Shown here: positions 1 through 10,240 of the stretch, one piece after another | Numbering within the stretch: position 1 is the first letter of the stretch | Layout of the letters: each line of letters opens with the position of its first letter | Source of the DNA: Aquidulcibacter paucihalophilus | GTDB taxonomy: Bacteria > Pseudomonadota > Alphaproteobacteria > Caulobacterales > Aquidulcibacteraceae | Assembly: GCF_002105465.1 (NCBI RefSeq) | Contig: NZ_NCSQ01000167.1 | Coordinates: forward strand, 1-64,000 | DNA: 64,000 nt | Direction of reading: 5' to 3' | Translations under genes and position numbers: made by a program | Notes under the pieces: model-generated | Database searches by the model: none | Told to the model about the DNA's origin: nothing | The model's input: only the letters and a program-made list of their open reading frames with translations

Positions 1-459
1 CAACGCCCTAAGCCACGCCGTGGCCCTCGCCGAATGGATACTTTGGAAGCGGTTAGAGGATCCCTCTGGCCCACCAAACTGCCTGCGAACTTGTTTCTGC
101 GAGCTGTGGTTCGTCAAGTGTGCAGCTGTGCTGTGTCGCGACGCGATCGGTCTTCGCAGAAAACGGACACATGATGACAAAGATGTCGCGCCAAAGCTCG
201 ATGACGCATGGTGGTGAAACAGGTTTTCACCACAAGGGGTCCAGGTAGACGAATGCCCCCGATCTATGCAGCTTTTGTTCGAGCCTGGCCCGCTGCAAAG
301 GTAGGGTTCGCGTTTGAACGCGCAGAGACCCTGGTCGGCCGGTTTCAAGGTGAGCAGGGCGAGGCTGAGGGCGGTCCAAGCTTGACAATCGCCCGCGTCG
401 CCCGTCCAATTCCCGCCTGACCTGCGCCTGACCCCAGCCAAACCGAAAGACGCGTGCAT
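1..459. other. No gene recognised at window start
   Basis: I see no convincing gene here. The short open frames on either strand lack a family signature and read as low-complexity Arg/Cys/Pro translations. The stretch may hold the promoter of the following MATE gene and the end of something lying outside the window. Confidence 0.5.
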
Positions 460-1812
460 ATGGATGAGCGGACACACCACATGCTGACGTCGCCGGCGGC
501 GCCCTTGTTGGTGCGCATGGCGACGCCGAATGCGCTTGCCTTTGCTATTCAGTCGTCGGTGAGTTTGGCGGAGGTTTGGATTATTGGCCAATTGGGGACC
601 AGTGCCTTGGCGAGTATCGCCTTGGCATTCCCGCTGTTGATGCTCATTCAAACCATGTCGGGCGGGGCGGCGGGTGGGGCGGTCACGTCGGCCATTGCGC
701 GCGCCTTGGGGGCCGGTGACCGCGAACGGGCGCAACAACTGATTTGGCATGCTTTGGCCGTGGCAGCTGCAGGAGCCGGGTTGTTTCTCCTGCTCTTCTT
801 GCTCTTTGGTCGCCCGCTGATCGCCTTTCTGGGGGGGCGCGGACAGATTTTGGAACAGGCAATCGCCTATTGCAGCGTGATTTTCTGGGGTGGGCTCTTT
901 CTCTGGCTGGTGAGTGTGGTTGGTGCGGTGTTTCGTGGCATGGGCGACATGAAATTGCCGGCTGTTTTGATGGTCGCCAGCGCGTTTCTGCAAGTGCCAC
1001 TGACGGCAGTTTTGGTGTTGGGCCTATTTGGTTCGCCTCAATTAGGCATCGTTGGCGCAGCTTTTTCAGCCGTGATCAGTGGTTTTGTCGTCAGCGCCAT
1101 TATGCTGGTGGTACTGGCGCGTGACGGCCGCGTCATCCGTTTGGACCGCACCTATCTCTCATTCTCCAAAGCGCTGTTTCGCGACATTTTCAAAGTCGCA
1201 ATGCCCGCTTCCCTGTCGCCCATTTTCACCATTTTCATCATTTTAAGCCTGACGGCCATGGTCGCGACCTTTGGGGAGGCAGCGCTTGCGGGCTATGGCA
1301 TTGGATCACGCATTGAGTTTCTCCTGATCCCGCTCGTCTTTGGGATTGGCGCGGCCATGACGTCGCTCGTCGGCCTCAGCATTGGTTCGGGCAATGTGGA
1401 GCGGGCTGAGCATATTGGCTGGATCGGCAGTAGTTTTGCTGCGGGCCTTACCGGTATCGTCGGGCTGGTTTTGGCTCTGTTTCCAACTGTTTGGATCCAC
1501 GCCTTCACACAAGACCAAGCAACCTTCGAAGCCGCCCGCAGCTATATCCAGATTGTGGGACCCTTCTTTGCGTTCCAAGGCCTAGGTCTGTCACTGTATT
1601 TCGCCAGCCAAGGGGCAGGGGCCATGAAGTGGCCTGTGATTGGGATATTGGCGCGGGTGGTGCTAGCAGTCGGGGGTGGGTGGCTTTTGGCCTTTGGCCT
1701 CGATCTCGGCCTCAAAGGCGTCTATATCGGCGCGGCCGCTGCCATGGCGACCTTTGGTGTGATTATCGCCGCGGCTTTGAAACTTGGAGCGTGGCGACGT
1801 CTGGCGGGATAA
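460..1812 (+). CDS. MATE family multidrug/sodium efflux transporter
   Basis: This is probably an inner-membrane antiporter that exports cationic drugs or metabolites in exchange for Na+ or H+. The roughly 450-residue length fits the MATE family, and about twelve hydrophobic segments are visible. The first half has the family pattern around SGGAAGGAVTSAIARALGAG and a FRGMGD motif after the fifth helix. The second half repeats the layout with IGSRIEF and GAAMTSLVGLSIGSGN. These paired halves are typical of NorM/DinF-like proteins. A GTG at 454 and an ATG at 481 are alternative starts; the ATG at 460 was chosen because a weak purine-rich GAAAG lies just upstream. The gene stands alone, about 200 bases before the next gene, so the neighbours do not reveal the substrate. 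Confidence 0.9.
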   Translation: MDERTHHMLTSPAAPLLVRMATPNALAFAIQSSVSLAEVWIIGQLGTSALASIALAFPLLMLIQTMSGGAAGGAVTSAIARALGAGDRERAQQLIWHALAVAAAGAGLFLLLFLLFGRPLIAFLGGRGQILEQAIAYCSVIFWGGLFLWLVSVVGAVFRGMGDMKLPAVLMVASAFLQVPLTAVLVLGLFGSPQLGIVGAAFSAVISGFVVSAIMLVVLARDGRVIRLDRTYLSFSKALFRDIFKVAMPASLSPIFTIFIILSLTAMVATFGEAALAGYGIGSRIEFLLIPLVFGIGAAMTSLVGLSIGSGNVERAEHIGWIGSSFAAGLTGIVGLVLALFPTVWIHAFTQDQATFEAARSYIQIVGPFFAFQGLGLSLYFASQGAGAMKWPVIGILARVVLAVGGGWLLAFGLDLGLKGVYIGAAAAMATFGVIIAAALKLGAWRRLAG

Positions 1813-2013
1813 GACCTGCTGACACCTATGCCCCTTAGACAGCGACGCGACGAGCCAAAGCCCAAGCCGCCCGTATTTCTCAAGCAGACATTCAATAAAG
1901 TCTTGACCTAGGCTATGGTTAATGGAATGCCGGACGGGTGTTGTGAAACAAAGTTCAAATTGAGGTGTCAGATTTGATTTGGATGAAGGTTTGACTGTTA
2001 GTTTCAGGCTTGG

Positions 2014-3021
2014 GTGAGACTTGAGGTGCGTGAAGTGAAGCGGATAATTGGTGTTTCAGCGCTGGCGATTTCTGTTTGTGTGCCTGTATGGGCCGTTCAG
2101 GCCTCTGGTTTTGAGCCGCCTGTGGATGCTACGACGCCTCAAGCGGTAATGTCTGAACCCAGTTCCACCGCACCAATTCCCGTGCCTGCAGGAGAAGCCG
2201 CGCCGCCACAAACGACGCCGCCGCCTGAAGCCATCGCTGCACCCCCACCGGTTCCTGTGGAAGTTCCTGCCTTTGATATGGCCGCCACCGCGGCCCGCTT
2301 TAATGCCTTGGTGGGCGAAGCCGATCGCTTGACGACTTTGCGCACCTTAACCCCTGAGGCGGTGCAGGGCGCTTTGATGTCAACGGCGCGCTTGTCGTCA
2401 TCGGGCATTTCAGAAGGGGCGGCATCTTACGCGGTACTTTCCGCCTCTGCCCATGCCCCCTTCGCGTCAAGCTTGCAGACAGCAGTCAATCTTTTGGGTC
2501 GCGATGCGGTGCTCGATCGATTGAAGAACGATCCAGAAGCATTTTTGGGTCTGGTGGCGTCCTCCAATGAGGCAGCCACCATTGCCAGCGGCGTCATGGC
2601 CGATAGCTTGGCCAAGATGGATAAGGCCACCCAAGTTTTGGGTGATGCGGCTTATAGCGTTCAAAAGGAAGCCTGGGCCCAGCGCGAAATGGACCCTCAA
2701 CTGGTACTGGCCGCGCACCGGACGGCTTCGACAAGTCCCGCCGATATCAGCCCTTTGGCTGCCTCAGACATGCGCAACACACGCGCCGAACTACCCTTGG
2801 ACAAGCGCTTTTTGGTGGCTGCAGCCTATCATATCTTGGGCGATGACGTGACTTCGACCAAATTGATCGCAAAGCCCGCTGGTAAAATGTGCATGAACCG
2901 CGTCCAGTTGAATGTGAGACAATGCTTGGCAGCCAGCCGCTATCCCTATGAGCATTTGTTCTGTTTGGCCCGCCACAGCTTCCAAGAATCCTCCGGCTGC
3001 GTGCGCGACACCATCAAATAG
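2014..3021 (+). CDS. Exported protein of unknown function
   Basis: I do not recognise a family. The start is a GTG, with further GTGs at 2026 and 2035 that would shorten the product slightly. The N-terminus has basic residues, then a hydrophobic stretch ending near VWAVQA, which looks like a Sec signal peptide. Residues about 35-90 are rich in Pro, Ala and Thr and probably form a flexible linker. The rest is mostly helical and alanine-rich. The last 45 residues carry four cysteines (MCMN, RQCL, LFCLA, SGCV), which suggests disulphides in the periplasm. It is a single-gene unit between the MATE gene and a dehydrogenase. An envelope role is inference only. Confidence 0.7.
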   Translation: MRLEVREVKRIIGVSALAISVCVPVWAVQASGFEPPVDATTPQAVMSEPSSTAPIPVPAGEAAPPQTTPPPEAIAAPPPVPVEVPAFDMAATAARFNALVGEADRLTTLRTLTPEAVQGALMSTARLSSSGISEGAASYAVLSASAHAPFASSLQTAVNLLGRDAVLDRLKNDPEAFLGLVASSNEAATIASGVMADSLAKMDKATQVLGDAAYSVQKEAWAQREMDPQLVLAAHRTASTSPADISPLAASDMRNTRAELPLDKRFLVAAAYHILGDDVTSTKLIAKPAGKMCMNRVQLNVRQCLAASRYPYEHLFCLARHSFQESSGCVRDTIK

Positions 3022-3111
3022 TCCTTTCTGGCCCATCTCAGCCTTTCTCCTTGCTCTGCCCCCACAAGACGCTAAGTCTGGTGGCAGAAGAATTTCATGG
3101 GAGTGGCCACT

Positions 3112-3981
3112 ATGAGCAGTTTGAAAGATAAGACCCTTTTTATCACCGGGGCATCGCGCGGTATTGGTCTGGCAATCGGCTTACGCGCCGCCCGTGACGG
3201 GGCCAATGTGGTGATTGCGGCCAAGACATCAGAACCCCACAAGCATCTGCCCGGCACTATTCACTCGGCAGCCGCCGAGATTGAAGCCGCAGGTGGCCAA
3301 GCCCTGCCGCTGGTGGTCGATGTGCGCGAGGAAGCATCCGTCCAGGCCGCGGTAGACCAAGCCGTGGCGCGCTTTGGCGGCATTGATATTTGTATCAATA
3401 ATGCCAGTGCCATCCAGCTCACCGGCACGCTCCAGACCGAAATGAAGCGCTATGACCTGATGCATCAAGTCAATGGACGGGGGACGTATCTGGTAAGCCG
3501 GGCATGTATTCCGTTTTTGAAGAAGGCGGCTAACCCCCATGTCCTCAATCTCTCGCCGCCTTTGGACATGAGCCCAAATTGGTTTGGCAATCATGTTGCC
3601 TATACGATGGCGAAATACACCATGAGTATGTGCGCTCTGGGCATGGCGGAGGAGTTTAAAGGGGATGGCATTGGCTTTAACTGCCTGTGGCCACGCACAG
3701 GCATTGCGACCGCCGCCATCCAATTTGCCCTCGCAGGCGACGAAGGGCTGCGCCACTGCCGCACCGTCGATATTATGGCCGACGCCGCCCATGTGATCCT
3801 CACGCGCGACGCGAAAACTTGCACCGGCAATTTCTTCATTGACGATGTCGTGTTGGCGGAATCCGGCGTGACATCGTTTGACCATTATCGGGTCGATCCC
3901 AGCAAGGATCTGATGCCAGATTTCTTTGTTCCAGCCGATACACCCATCCCGCCGGGCGTTTCCATGCGTGCGATTGGCTAG
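3112..3981 (+). CDS. SDR family oxidoreductase, HSDL2-like
   Basis: This is a short-chain dehydrogenase/reductase. The N-terminal Rossmann nucleotide-binding motif is TGASRGIG, followed by the NNAS motif. The catalytic Tyr-Lys pair is in YTMAK. The segment ITGASRGIGLAIGLRAARDGANVVIAAKT, the PHVLNLSPP strand and a C-terminal block ending in PPGVSMRAIG resemble the hydroxysteroid dehydrogenase-like 2 group, which is linked to fatty-acid or sterol metabolism. Its exact substrate cannot be read from sequence. An upstream in-frame ATG at 3097 would add five residues; 3112 was preferred because GGGAG lies eight bases before it. The gene is monocistronic, with a 266-base gap before mreB. Confidence 0.88.
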   Translation: MSSLKDKTLFITGASRGIGLAIGLRAARDGANVVIAAKTSEPHKHLPGTIHSAAAEIEAAGGQALPLVVDVREEASVQAAVDQAVARFGGIDICINNASAIQLTGTLQTEMKRYDLMHQVNGRGTYLVSRACIPFLKKAANPHVLNLSPPLDMSPNWFGNHVAYTMAKYTMSMCALGMAEEFKGDGIGFNCLWPRTGIATAAIQFALAGDEGLRHCRTVDIMADAAHVILTRDAKTCTGNFFIDDVVLAESGVTSFDHYRVDPSKDLMPDFFVPADTPIPPGVSMRAIG

Positions 3982-4232
3982 GTCGTCGACCCGAAAATTC
4001 GCCTGTCGCGAGAGCCCGATTGGACCGGGACCAAGCGGGGTCTCGGTCTTCTCTTCAGCGCCAGTCGATGGATCATTCAGGCTTTCTCTCACGCACGGCC
4101 ATTAACTGCGGGGAACTGCCAAGAATTGTTAAAAATCGCAGGACTTTGGGGGTTTGCGGCCTTGATTTGGTCGCCATGAAGCGGCACGACCCAGAGTCAA
4201 CACGTGCGAATCATCGCATAGAACAGACTTAG

Positions 4233-5291
<1,059 letters not shown>

Positions 5292-5343
5292 GCCGGATAA
5301 GCGCCCCGACTGGCTCGGGTCTATGAGGTGAAGGAGCAGGCAT

Positions 5344-6555
5344 ATGGCGCGCAGAGGCAATCGGCGAGCAGGGGGGGCAGGGCCACTCATTGGGGTCGCT
5401 GCGCTGACGGCGCTGATCTCTGTCGGGGCCACGATTGTTGTCACCGATCAACGTGGTGGTGCGGTTGCTGGTATTGCGTCTGATGTGTCCGGGGCCATTG
5501 GCGGGGTTTTGATGACGCCGGTTCGGTGGGGCGAAAATATCGTTACCTCCGTCGGTGCCTTTTTTGGTGGGGCCACCCTCAACAAACAGCTTCAAGAAGA
5601 AAATCGCGCGCTTCTGCAATGGCGAGACCAAGCTAAAGCCATGGCGGAGCGTTTGGACGCCTATGAGAAGCTGCATGGCGTTAAGGCCGAACAATTACCG
5701 CAAGGCTTGACCGGTCGCCTGATCAGCGAGAGCAGCGGGCCATTTGCAAAGTCTGGCATCGTTAATTTGGGTGCCAAGTCCGGCGTCAAAGTGAATTGGA
5801 TCGTGCTCAATCAAAATGGTTTGGTGGGCCGGGTCATTGCTGTGGGCAACGACACCTCGCGTGTTTTGTTCTTAGCCGACGGCGATAGCCGCGTTCCTGT
5901 CATGGGCGAGATTACCCGGGCTCGCGCGATTGCGATGGGGGACAAGACATCTGCCCCCAAGCTGGCCCATTTGAACACGCCTACATTGATGCGCGATGGC
6001 GAGCGGGTCATGACTTCTGGCGATGACGGGATTTACCCACGCGGTATCGCTGTTGGACAAGCAGGCATTGCTCCCGACAAGCAGTGGCGGGTGCGCCTAG
6101 CATCCAGCGCTTCCCCGATTGATTTTGTTCGCCTCGTCCCGCCCTCCAATTTCCCGCCGCCGCTCGACCCTGTGACACCGCCAACTTTGGCCGCCCCGCC
6201 GACAGAGGCTGCGACAACAACGCCGGTGCAAGGGGGTGTTCTGCCTCTTGCACCCGATGCGGCCGGTGTGCCTACGGCCGCAACGCCGGAAGCCATCCGC
6301 GCGGCTCAGGCGTCGCGTAGCAGTGAAGTCGAGGCAGCACGTGCAGCCGCCGCGCGCCTTGCCAAGGAACGTGATGAAGCCCGAGAGCAAGCGCGCAAGG
6401 CCGAAGCCGCCCGTTTGGCAGCCGAAAGCCGGTCGGTTCCGGTAGCAGGATCGGCGACAGCATCCAGCGCTGGGGCAAGTGTGCCCACCACCCCTGCCGC
6501 ACCTGCGGCCGCACCTACATCTGCGACCCCACCCAGCGGGGCACCCAAACAGTGA
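5344..6555 (+). CDS. mreC: Rod shape-determining protein MreC
   Basis: MreC is a periplasmic scaffold that links MreB filaments to PBP2 and RodA. After a short basic N-terminus there is one membrane helix (about residues 12-35). A coiled coil follows (NKQLQEENRALLQWRDQAKAMAERL), and then the beta-rich MreC core (ISESSGPFAKSGIVNLGAKSGV, GLVGRVIAVGNDTSRVLFLAD). The core ends near residue 265. The remaining roughly 135 residues are a Pro/Ala/Thr-rich tail with a second charged helix around residues 320-365. The family is usually nearer 280-350 residues, so this tail is long. The gene starts 52 bases after mreB and overlaps mreD by four bases. Confidence 0.95.
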   Translation: MARRGNRRAGGAGPLIGVAALTALISVGATIVVTDQRGGAVAGIASDVSGAIGGVLMTPVRWGENIVTSVGAFFGGATLNKQLQEENRALLQWRDQAKAMAERLDAYEKLHGVKAEQLPQGLTGRLISESSGPFAKSGIVNLGAKSGVKVNWIVLNQNGLVGRVIAVGNDTSRVLFLADGDSRVPVMGEITRARAIAMGDKTSAPKLAHLNTPTLMRDGERVMTSGDDGIYPRGIAVGQAGIAPDKQWRVRLASSASPIDFVRLVPPSNFPPPLDPVTPPTLAAPPTEAATTTPVQGGVLPLAPDAAGVPTAATPEAIRAAQASRSSEVEAARAAAARLAKERDEAREQARKAEAARLAAESRSVPVAGSATASSAGASVPTTPAAPAAAPTSATPPSGAPKQ

Positions 6556-7049
6556 GCACGCTCTTGCCTGGCCGTCCTTCGACCAGGTCACGCCTCTTTT
6601 CCGGTCTCGCCATTGTGGCCGGGACAAGCTTGCTTAATCTTGTCTCGCTCAATCTCGGACCATTTGGCAGTATCTGGCCGGCTAGTTTGGTCTGGGCGGC
6701 GTGCGGCTGGGCGAATCAAGGACCAAACGCCTTGATTGGCGTTTTATTGTTTGTTCTTGGGCTATGGCTTGACCTTTTGACCGGCGGACCCTTGGGGGCG
6801 TGGGCAGTGGTTGCACTTCTCGCCCATGGATTGACCATTCTGACGGCGCGCTTGAGTGTGGCCATGGCCTCTACGCCTTTGGGGTCGGCCGCGATTACCG
6901 GCTTTTTTTTCTTGTTGGCGGCGTTCATCTTGTCGATTTCAAGTGGGAAAGGGTTTAATGTGCTGGCGATTTTGGTGCCAATTATCAGCGCGGTTGTAAC
7001 CTATCCATGGCTGGCACCGTGGTTTGATCTGTCTGAGGATGAAGCATGA
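6552..7049 (+). CDS. mreD: Rod shape-determining protein MreD
   Basis: MreD is a small integral membrane partner of MreC. The 165-residue product is almost wholly hydrophobic, with about five membrane segments, as expected. Sequence is poorly conserved in this family, so the call rests on topology, length and position between mreC and mrdA. The GTG start overlaps the mreC stop (GTGA), and its own stop overlaps the mrdA start (ATGA), which points to translational coupling along the operon. Confidence 0.9.
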   Translation: MSTLLPGRPSTRSRLFSGLAIVAGTSLLNLVSLNLGPFGSIWPASLVWAACGWANQGPNALIGVLLFVLGLWLDLLTGGPLGAWAVVALLAHGLTILTARLSVAMASTPLGSAAITGFFFLLAAFILSISSGKGFNVLAILVPIISAVVTYPWLAPWFDLSEDEA

Positions 7050-8962
7050 GCCAGAATGGTGGGCCAGATCTTTTTAGCCGTCGGGCCATGATCTTGTCCT
7101 CGCTCGGGGGCTTGTATTTTGCCGTCCTCGGCCTGCGCATGGCGCAGCTTCAGATTTTCGAGAATGAGGAATTCCGTCTCGAAGCAGCTGAGAACCAATT
7201 CAACCTTCTGGTCAATCCAGCTTCCCGTGGGCCAGTCTATGACCGATTTGGCGTACCGCTGGCCGTGAACCGGCGCGATTTCCGCGTTTCTGTCATGCGC
7301 GAGGATGTCGACGATCTACCCACCACCATCAAGGCCCTGGCTTCGATCTTGCGCTTACCCCCAGAGAAAGCAGAAGGATCTTTAAATGAGGCCAAGATTT
7401 CCCCCCGCTTCATGCCCTCGATGGTGGCTGAGAATTTGTCGTGGGAGGAATATTCAAGGGTTAGCGTCTATGCGGCCTCCTTTCCGGGCGTGCGGTGCGA
7501 AATGGGCGAAGCCCGCAATTACCCACTTGCTGAAAGTATGGCTCATGTGCTGGGCTATGTGGCCAAGGCCAATGACAAGGATGTTGCCGCTGACCCCCAG
7601 GCCCGTCATCCCGGTATTCGGGTGGGAAAAGAAGGTATTGAGAAGTCCCAAGAAAAAGGCCTCAAAGGTGTTCATGGTGCCACTAAACTAGAGGTCAATG
7701 CCCATGGTCGGGTCATTCGCGAAGTGGTCGACCCGCGCCTCAATCCCAAAAGCGGCACGCCAATCGTCCTCACCATTGACGCCGAGATCCAGCAAGTCGC
7801 CTATGATCAGTTTCAAGCCAAGGACAAGAGGCCAGTCGAGGCAGGTTCGGCTGTGGTGATGGATATCCATACTGGCGAGCTTTTGGCGCTGGTATCGGCT
7901 CCTAGCTTTGACCCCAATAAATTCGTGGACGGCATTAGCCGGACCGATTTCAACGAATATAATAATGCCGAGATGCGCCCCTTGTATCATAAGGCGGTGC
8001 GCGGCATTTATCCCCCAGGCTCGACCTATAAGATGGTGACAGCTTTGGCTGCCCTTGAGGCGGGGATTACCGATCCCGAAGAGACCGTCAATTGCCCGGG
8101 TTTTTACATGTTGGGCAATCATCGCTTCCATTGTCACGCCCGGCGCGGACATGGCAGTGTCAACCTCCATACCGCCATCAAAGTCTCGTGCGACGTCTAT
8201 TTCTACGAAATGGGCCGGCGCATTGGTGGGGACAAAATGGCACAAGTCGCCCGCGAGTTTGGCTTTGGCCAAAGGTTTGATCTGGGCATTCCCGGGATTG
8301 CCGCGTCGCACGTGCCTGACAATGCTTGGAAAGTAAAAAATCGCGGTAAGCCGTGGCAGGTTTATGACTCGCTCAATGTGGCGATCGGTCAGGGCCTGAT
8401 TGCCGCAACCCCGCTGCAATTGGCCGTGATGACGGCACGCATCGCCTCTGAGGGCAAAGCGGTTGTACCGCGTCTTATTCGCGAGGGGCCTGGGGCCGCC
8501 CCATTTACCCCCTTCAAGCAATTGCCTTTCAATTATCAGCATATGCATCTGGTCCACGAAGGCATGATTGCCGTGTCCAATGAAGCTGGCGGCACTGGTC
8601 GGGGGGATTTGGGTATTGAAGGCGTGCGCATGGCCGGTAAGACTGGCACCGCCCAAGTCCGGCGTATTACCATGGCCGAACGCCGAACGGGTGTGCGCTC
8701 AAACGCCTCGCTCCCGTGGAGACAGCGAGATCATGCTTTGTTTGTCTGCTACGCGCCCGCCGAAGCCCCGAAATATTGTTGCGCCCTTGTTGTCGATCAT
8801 GGCGGGGGTGGTGGTGCTGCGGCCGCTCCGCGTGCGCGTGAGATCATGCGGGCCACCTTGCTGAAAGACCCTTCTTCCAAGCCCGCCTTCACGACCCGGG
8901 CAAAGACGGCGGATTTAGCCCCACCCGCCGATGGCACCCCACCGGGGGATGGCAAAGCATGA
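7046..8962 (+). CDS. mrdA: Penicillin-binding protein 2 (elongasome transpeptidase)
   Basis: PBP2 is the class B D,D-transpeptidase that cross-links new peptidoglycan during cell elongation. The N-terminus has one membrane anchor (LSSLGGLYFAVLGLRMAQLQ), then the PBP dimerisation domain with a family-typical GPVYDRFGVPLAVNR. The transpeptidase domain carries the active-site Ser in GSTYK, the second motif in SCDVYFYEMG and the third as KTGTAQ. The 638-residue length is normal. It is coupled to mreD and rodA by ATGA overlaps at both ends. The C-terminus is a short Pro/Ala-rich tail of no known role. Confidence 0.97.
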   Translation: MSQNGGPDLFSRRAMILSSLGGLYFAVLGLRMAQLQIFENEEFRLEAAENQFNLLVNPASRGPVYDRFGVPLAVNRRDFRVSVMREDVDDLPTTIKALASILRLPPEKAEGSLNEAKISPRFMPSMVAENLSWEEYSRVSVYAASFPGVRCEMGEARNYPLAESMAHVLGYVAKANDKDVAADPQARHPGIRVGKEGIEKSQEKGLKGVHGATKLEVNAHGRVIREVVDPRLNPKSGTPIVLTIDAEIQQVAYDQFQAKDKRPVEAGSAVVMDIHTGELLALVSAPSFDPNKFVDGISRTDFNEYNNAEMRPLYHKAVRGIYPPGSTYKMVTALAALEAGITDPEETVNCPGFYMLGNHRFHCHARRGHGSVNLHTAIKVSCDVYFYEMGRRIGGDKMAQVAREFGFGQRFDLGIPGIAASHVPDNAWKVKNRGKPWQVYDSLNVAIGQGLIAATPLQLAVMTARIASEGKAVVPRLIREGPGAAPFTPFKQLPFNYQHMHLVHEGMIAVSNEAGGTGRGDLGIEGVRMAGKTGTAQVRRITMAERRTGVRSNASLPWRQRDHALFVCYAPAEAPKYCCALVVDHGGGGGAAAAPRAREIMRATLLKDPSSKPAFTTRAKTADLAPPADGTPPGDGKA

Positions 8963-10119
8963 CCTTCTTGCCGGATATGGAAAGCGGTCGCGACAGCTTC
9001 TTTGGAAAGCTGCGTCGAATCGAGTGGGGCTTGGTCTTTGTCATGGCCATGATCAGCGTGGTCGGCACCATTTTGTTGTTTGGCGCGGCGGGTGCGAGTT
9101 GGGAGCCTTGGGCAGGAGACCATATCATCCGCTTTTGTATCGTCACGTGCCTCATGCTGGTGGTGGCAACTGTGGACGTCCGTATTTGGTACCACTTGGC
9201 GTATCCCGCCTATATTGGCGTTTTCATCCTATTGATTGCGGTGGAATTGTTCGGAAAAGTCGCGTTGGGTGCCCAGCGTTGGCTGGAAGTGGGCCCCATC
9301 CGGTTGCAACCATCCGAATTCATGAAGATCGCCTTGATCTTGGCTTTGGCCCGCTATTATCAAGACGCTGAATCTGACCGCATGTGGACCCTTCGGGCCC
9401 ATGCCATTCCGTTGCTGATGCTCGCAGCACCTGCAGCTTTAATCACGCTGCAACCTGATTTGGGCACCGCCATTATGGTGGCAGGGGTTGGGTCGATCAT
9501 GGTGATATTGGCTGGCCTGTCTTGGTGGTATGTGGTGGCGGCGGCTGGAAGTGTTGCCACTTTTGCCTTGGCCGCCTTCTTTTTCTTTATGGCAGAGTTT
9601 CAAAAGAACCGTATCCTGACTTTCCTTGATCCATCGCGCGATCCTTTGGGAACCGGCTATCATATCACCCAGTCTAAGATTGCGATTGGTTCGGGCGGTT
9701 TGTTTGGTGTCGGCTATATGCAGGGCACCCAAAGCCAGCTCGATTTTTTGCCCGAGCGCCATACCGACTTTGTGTTTGCTATGCTGTTGGAAGAGTTTGG
9801 CATGGTTGGTGGCTTGTTTGTGCTGGCCCTCTACCTCGCCGCCATGGCTTTTGGCATTTATATTTCGATCGGCTGTCGCCATCGTTTCGGCAAGTTTTTG
9901 GCCGCTGGCGTCACGATGCTATTGTTCATCTATGTCGGCATTAATGCGGGCATGATTATGGGCCTGATGCCGGTGGTGGGCGAACCTCTGCCTTTTTTAA
10001 GCTATGGCGGTAGCGTCATGCTCTCGTTGATGTTCGGTCTGGGCCTGGTTCAAAATGCCAAAGTCTTCCGCGACAAAACGTTGGGGTCTGGCTTTAAATC
10101 GTCCAAGCGCGTGCGATAG
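8959..10119 (+). CDS. rodA: Peptidoglycan polymerase RodA (SEDS family)
   Basis: RodA is the SEDS-family glycosyltransferase that polymerises glycan strands together with PBP2. The 386-residue product has about ten membrane segments. Family motifs are present: GAQRWLEVGPIRLQPSEFMKIA early, the large loop DPSRDPLGTGYHITQSKIAIGSGGL, and LPERHTDFVFA. The C-terminal signature is GLMPVVGEPLPFLSYGGS. It is the last gene of the rod-shape operon and overlaps mrdA by four bases. A strong hairpin at 10165-10196 follows. Confidence 0.97.
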   Translation: MTFLPDMESGRDSFFGKLRRIEWGLVFVMAMISVVGTILLFGAAGASWEPWAGDHIIRFCIVTCLMLVVATVDVRIWYHLAYPAYIGVFILLIAVELFGKVALGAQRWLEVGPIRLQPSEFMKIALILALARYYQDAESDRMWTLRAHAIPLLMLAAPAALITLQPDLGTAIMVAGVGSIMVILAGLSWWYVVAAAGSVATFALAAFFFFMAEFQKNRILTFLDPSRDPLGTGYHITQSKIAIGSGGLFGVGYMQGTQSQLDFLPERHTDFVFAMLLEEFGMVGGLFVLALYLAAMAFGIYISIGCRHRFGKFLAAGVTMLLFIYVGINAGMIMGLMPVVGEPLPFLSYGGSVMLSLMFGLGLVQNAKVFRDKTLGSGFKSSKRVR

Positions 10120-10164
10120 AGGTGCACGAGGATACCTCATCTCGCGCGAAGCGACGCACGCCTT

Positions 10165-10196
10165 GCCTTTGCCACAGCAGAGCCGTTGGCAAAGGC
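10165..10196. terminator. Perfect 10-bp stem-loop between convergent genes
   Basis: Arms GCCTTTGCCA (10165-10174) and TGGCAAAGGC (10187-10196) are exact complements around a 12-base loop. The hairpin lies between the end of rodA and the end of the oppositely oriented cytochrome gene, where a bidirectional terminator is expected. There is no long T-tract on either side, so its efficiency is uncertain. Confidence 0.5.
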
Positions 10197-10240
10197 GTTC
10201 ACGTCATCGGTTCGGTGAGATAAGGGGGTGGTTTTTGTCC

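Noticed and set aside
20..475. Several short open frames at the window start
   Set aside because: No domain, poor starts and overlapping frames on both strands; kept as a gene-free stretch.
3229..4092. 287-codon open frame opposite the SDR gene
   Set aside because: Shadow of the dehydrogenase; no family match by eye.
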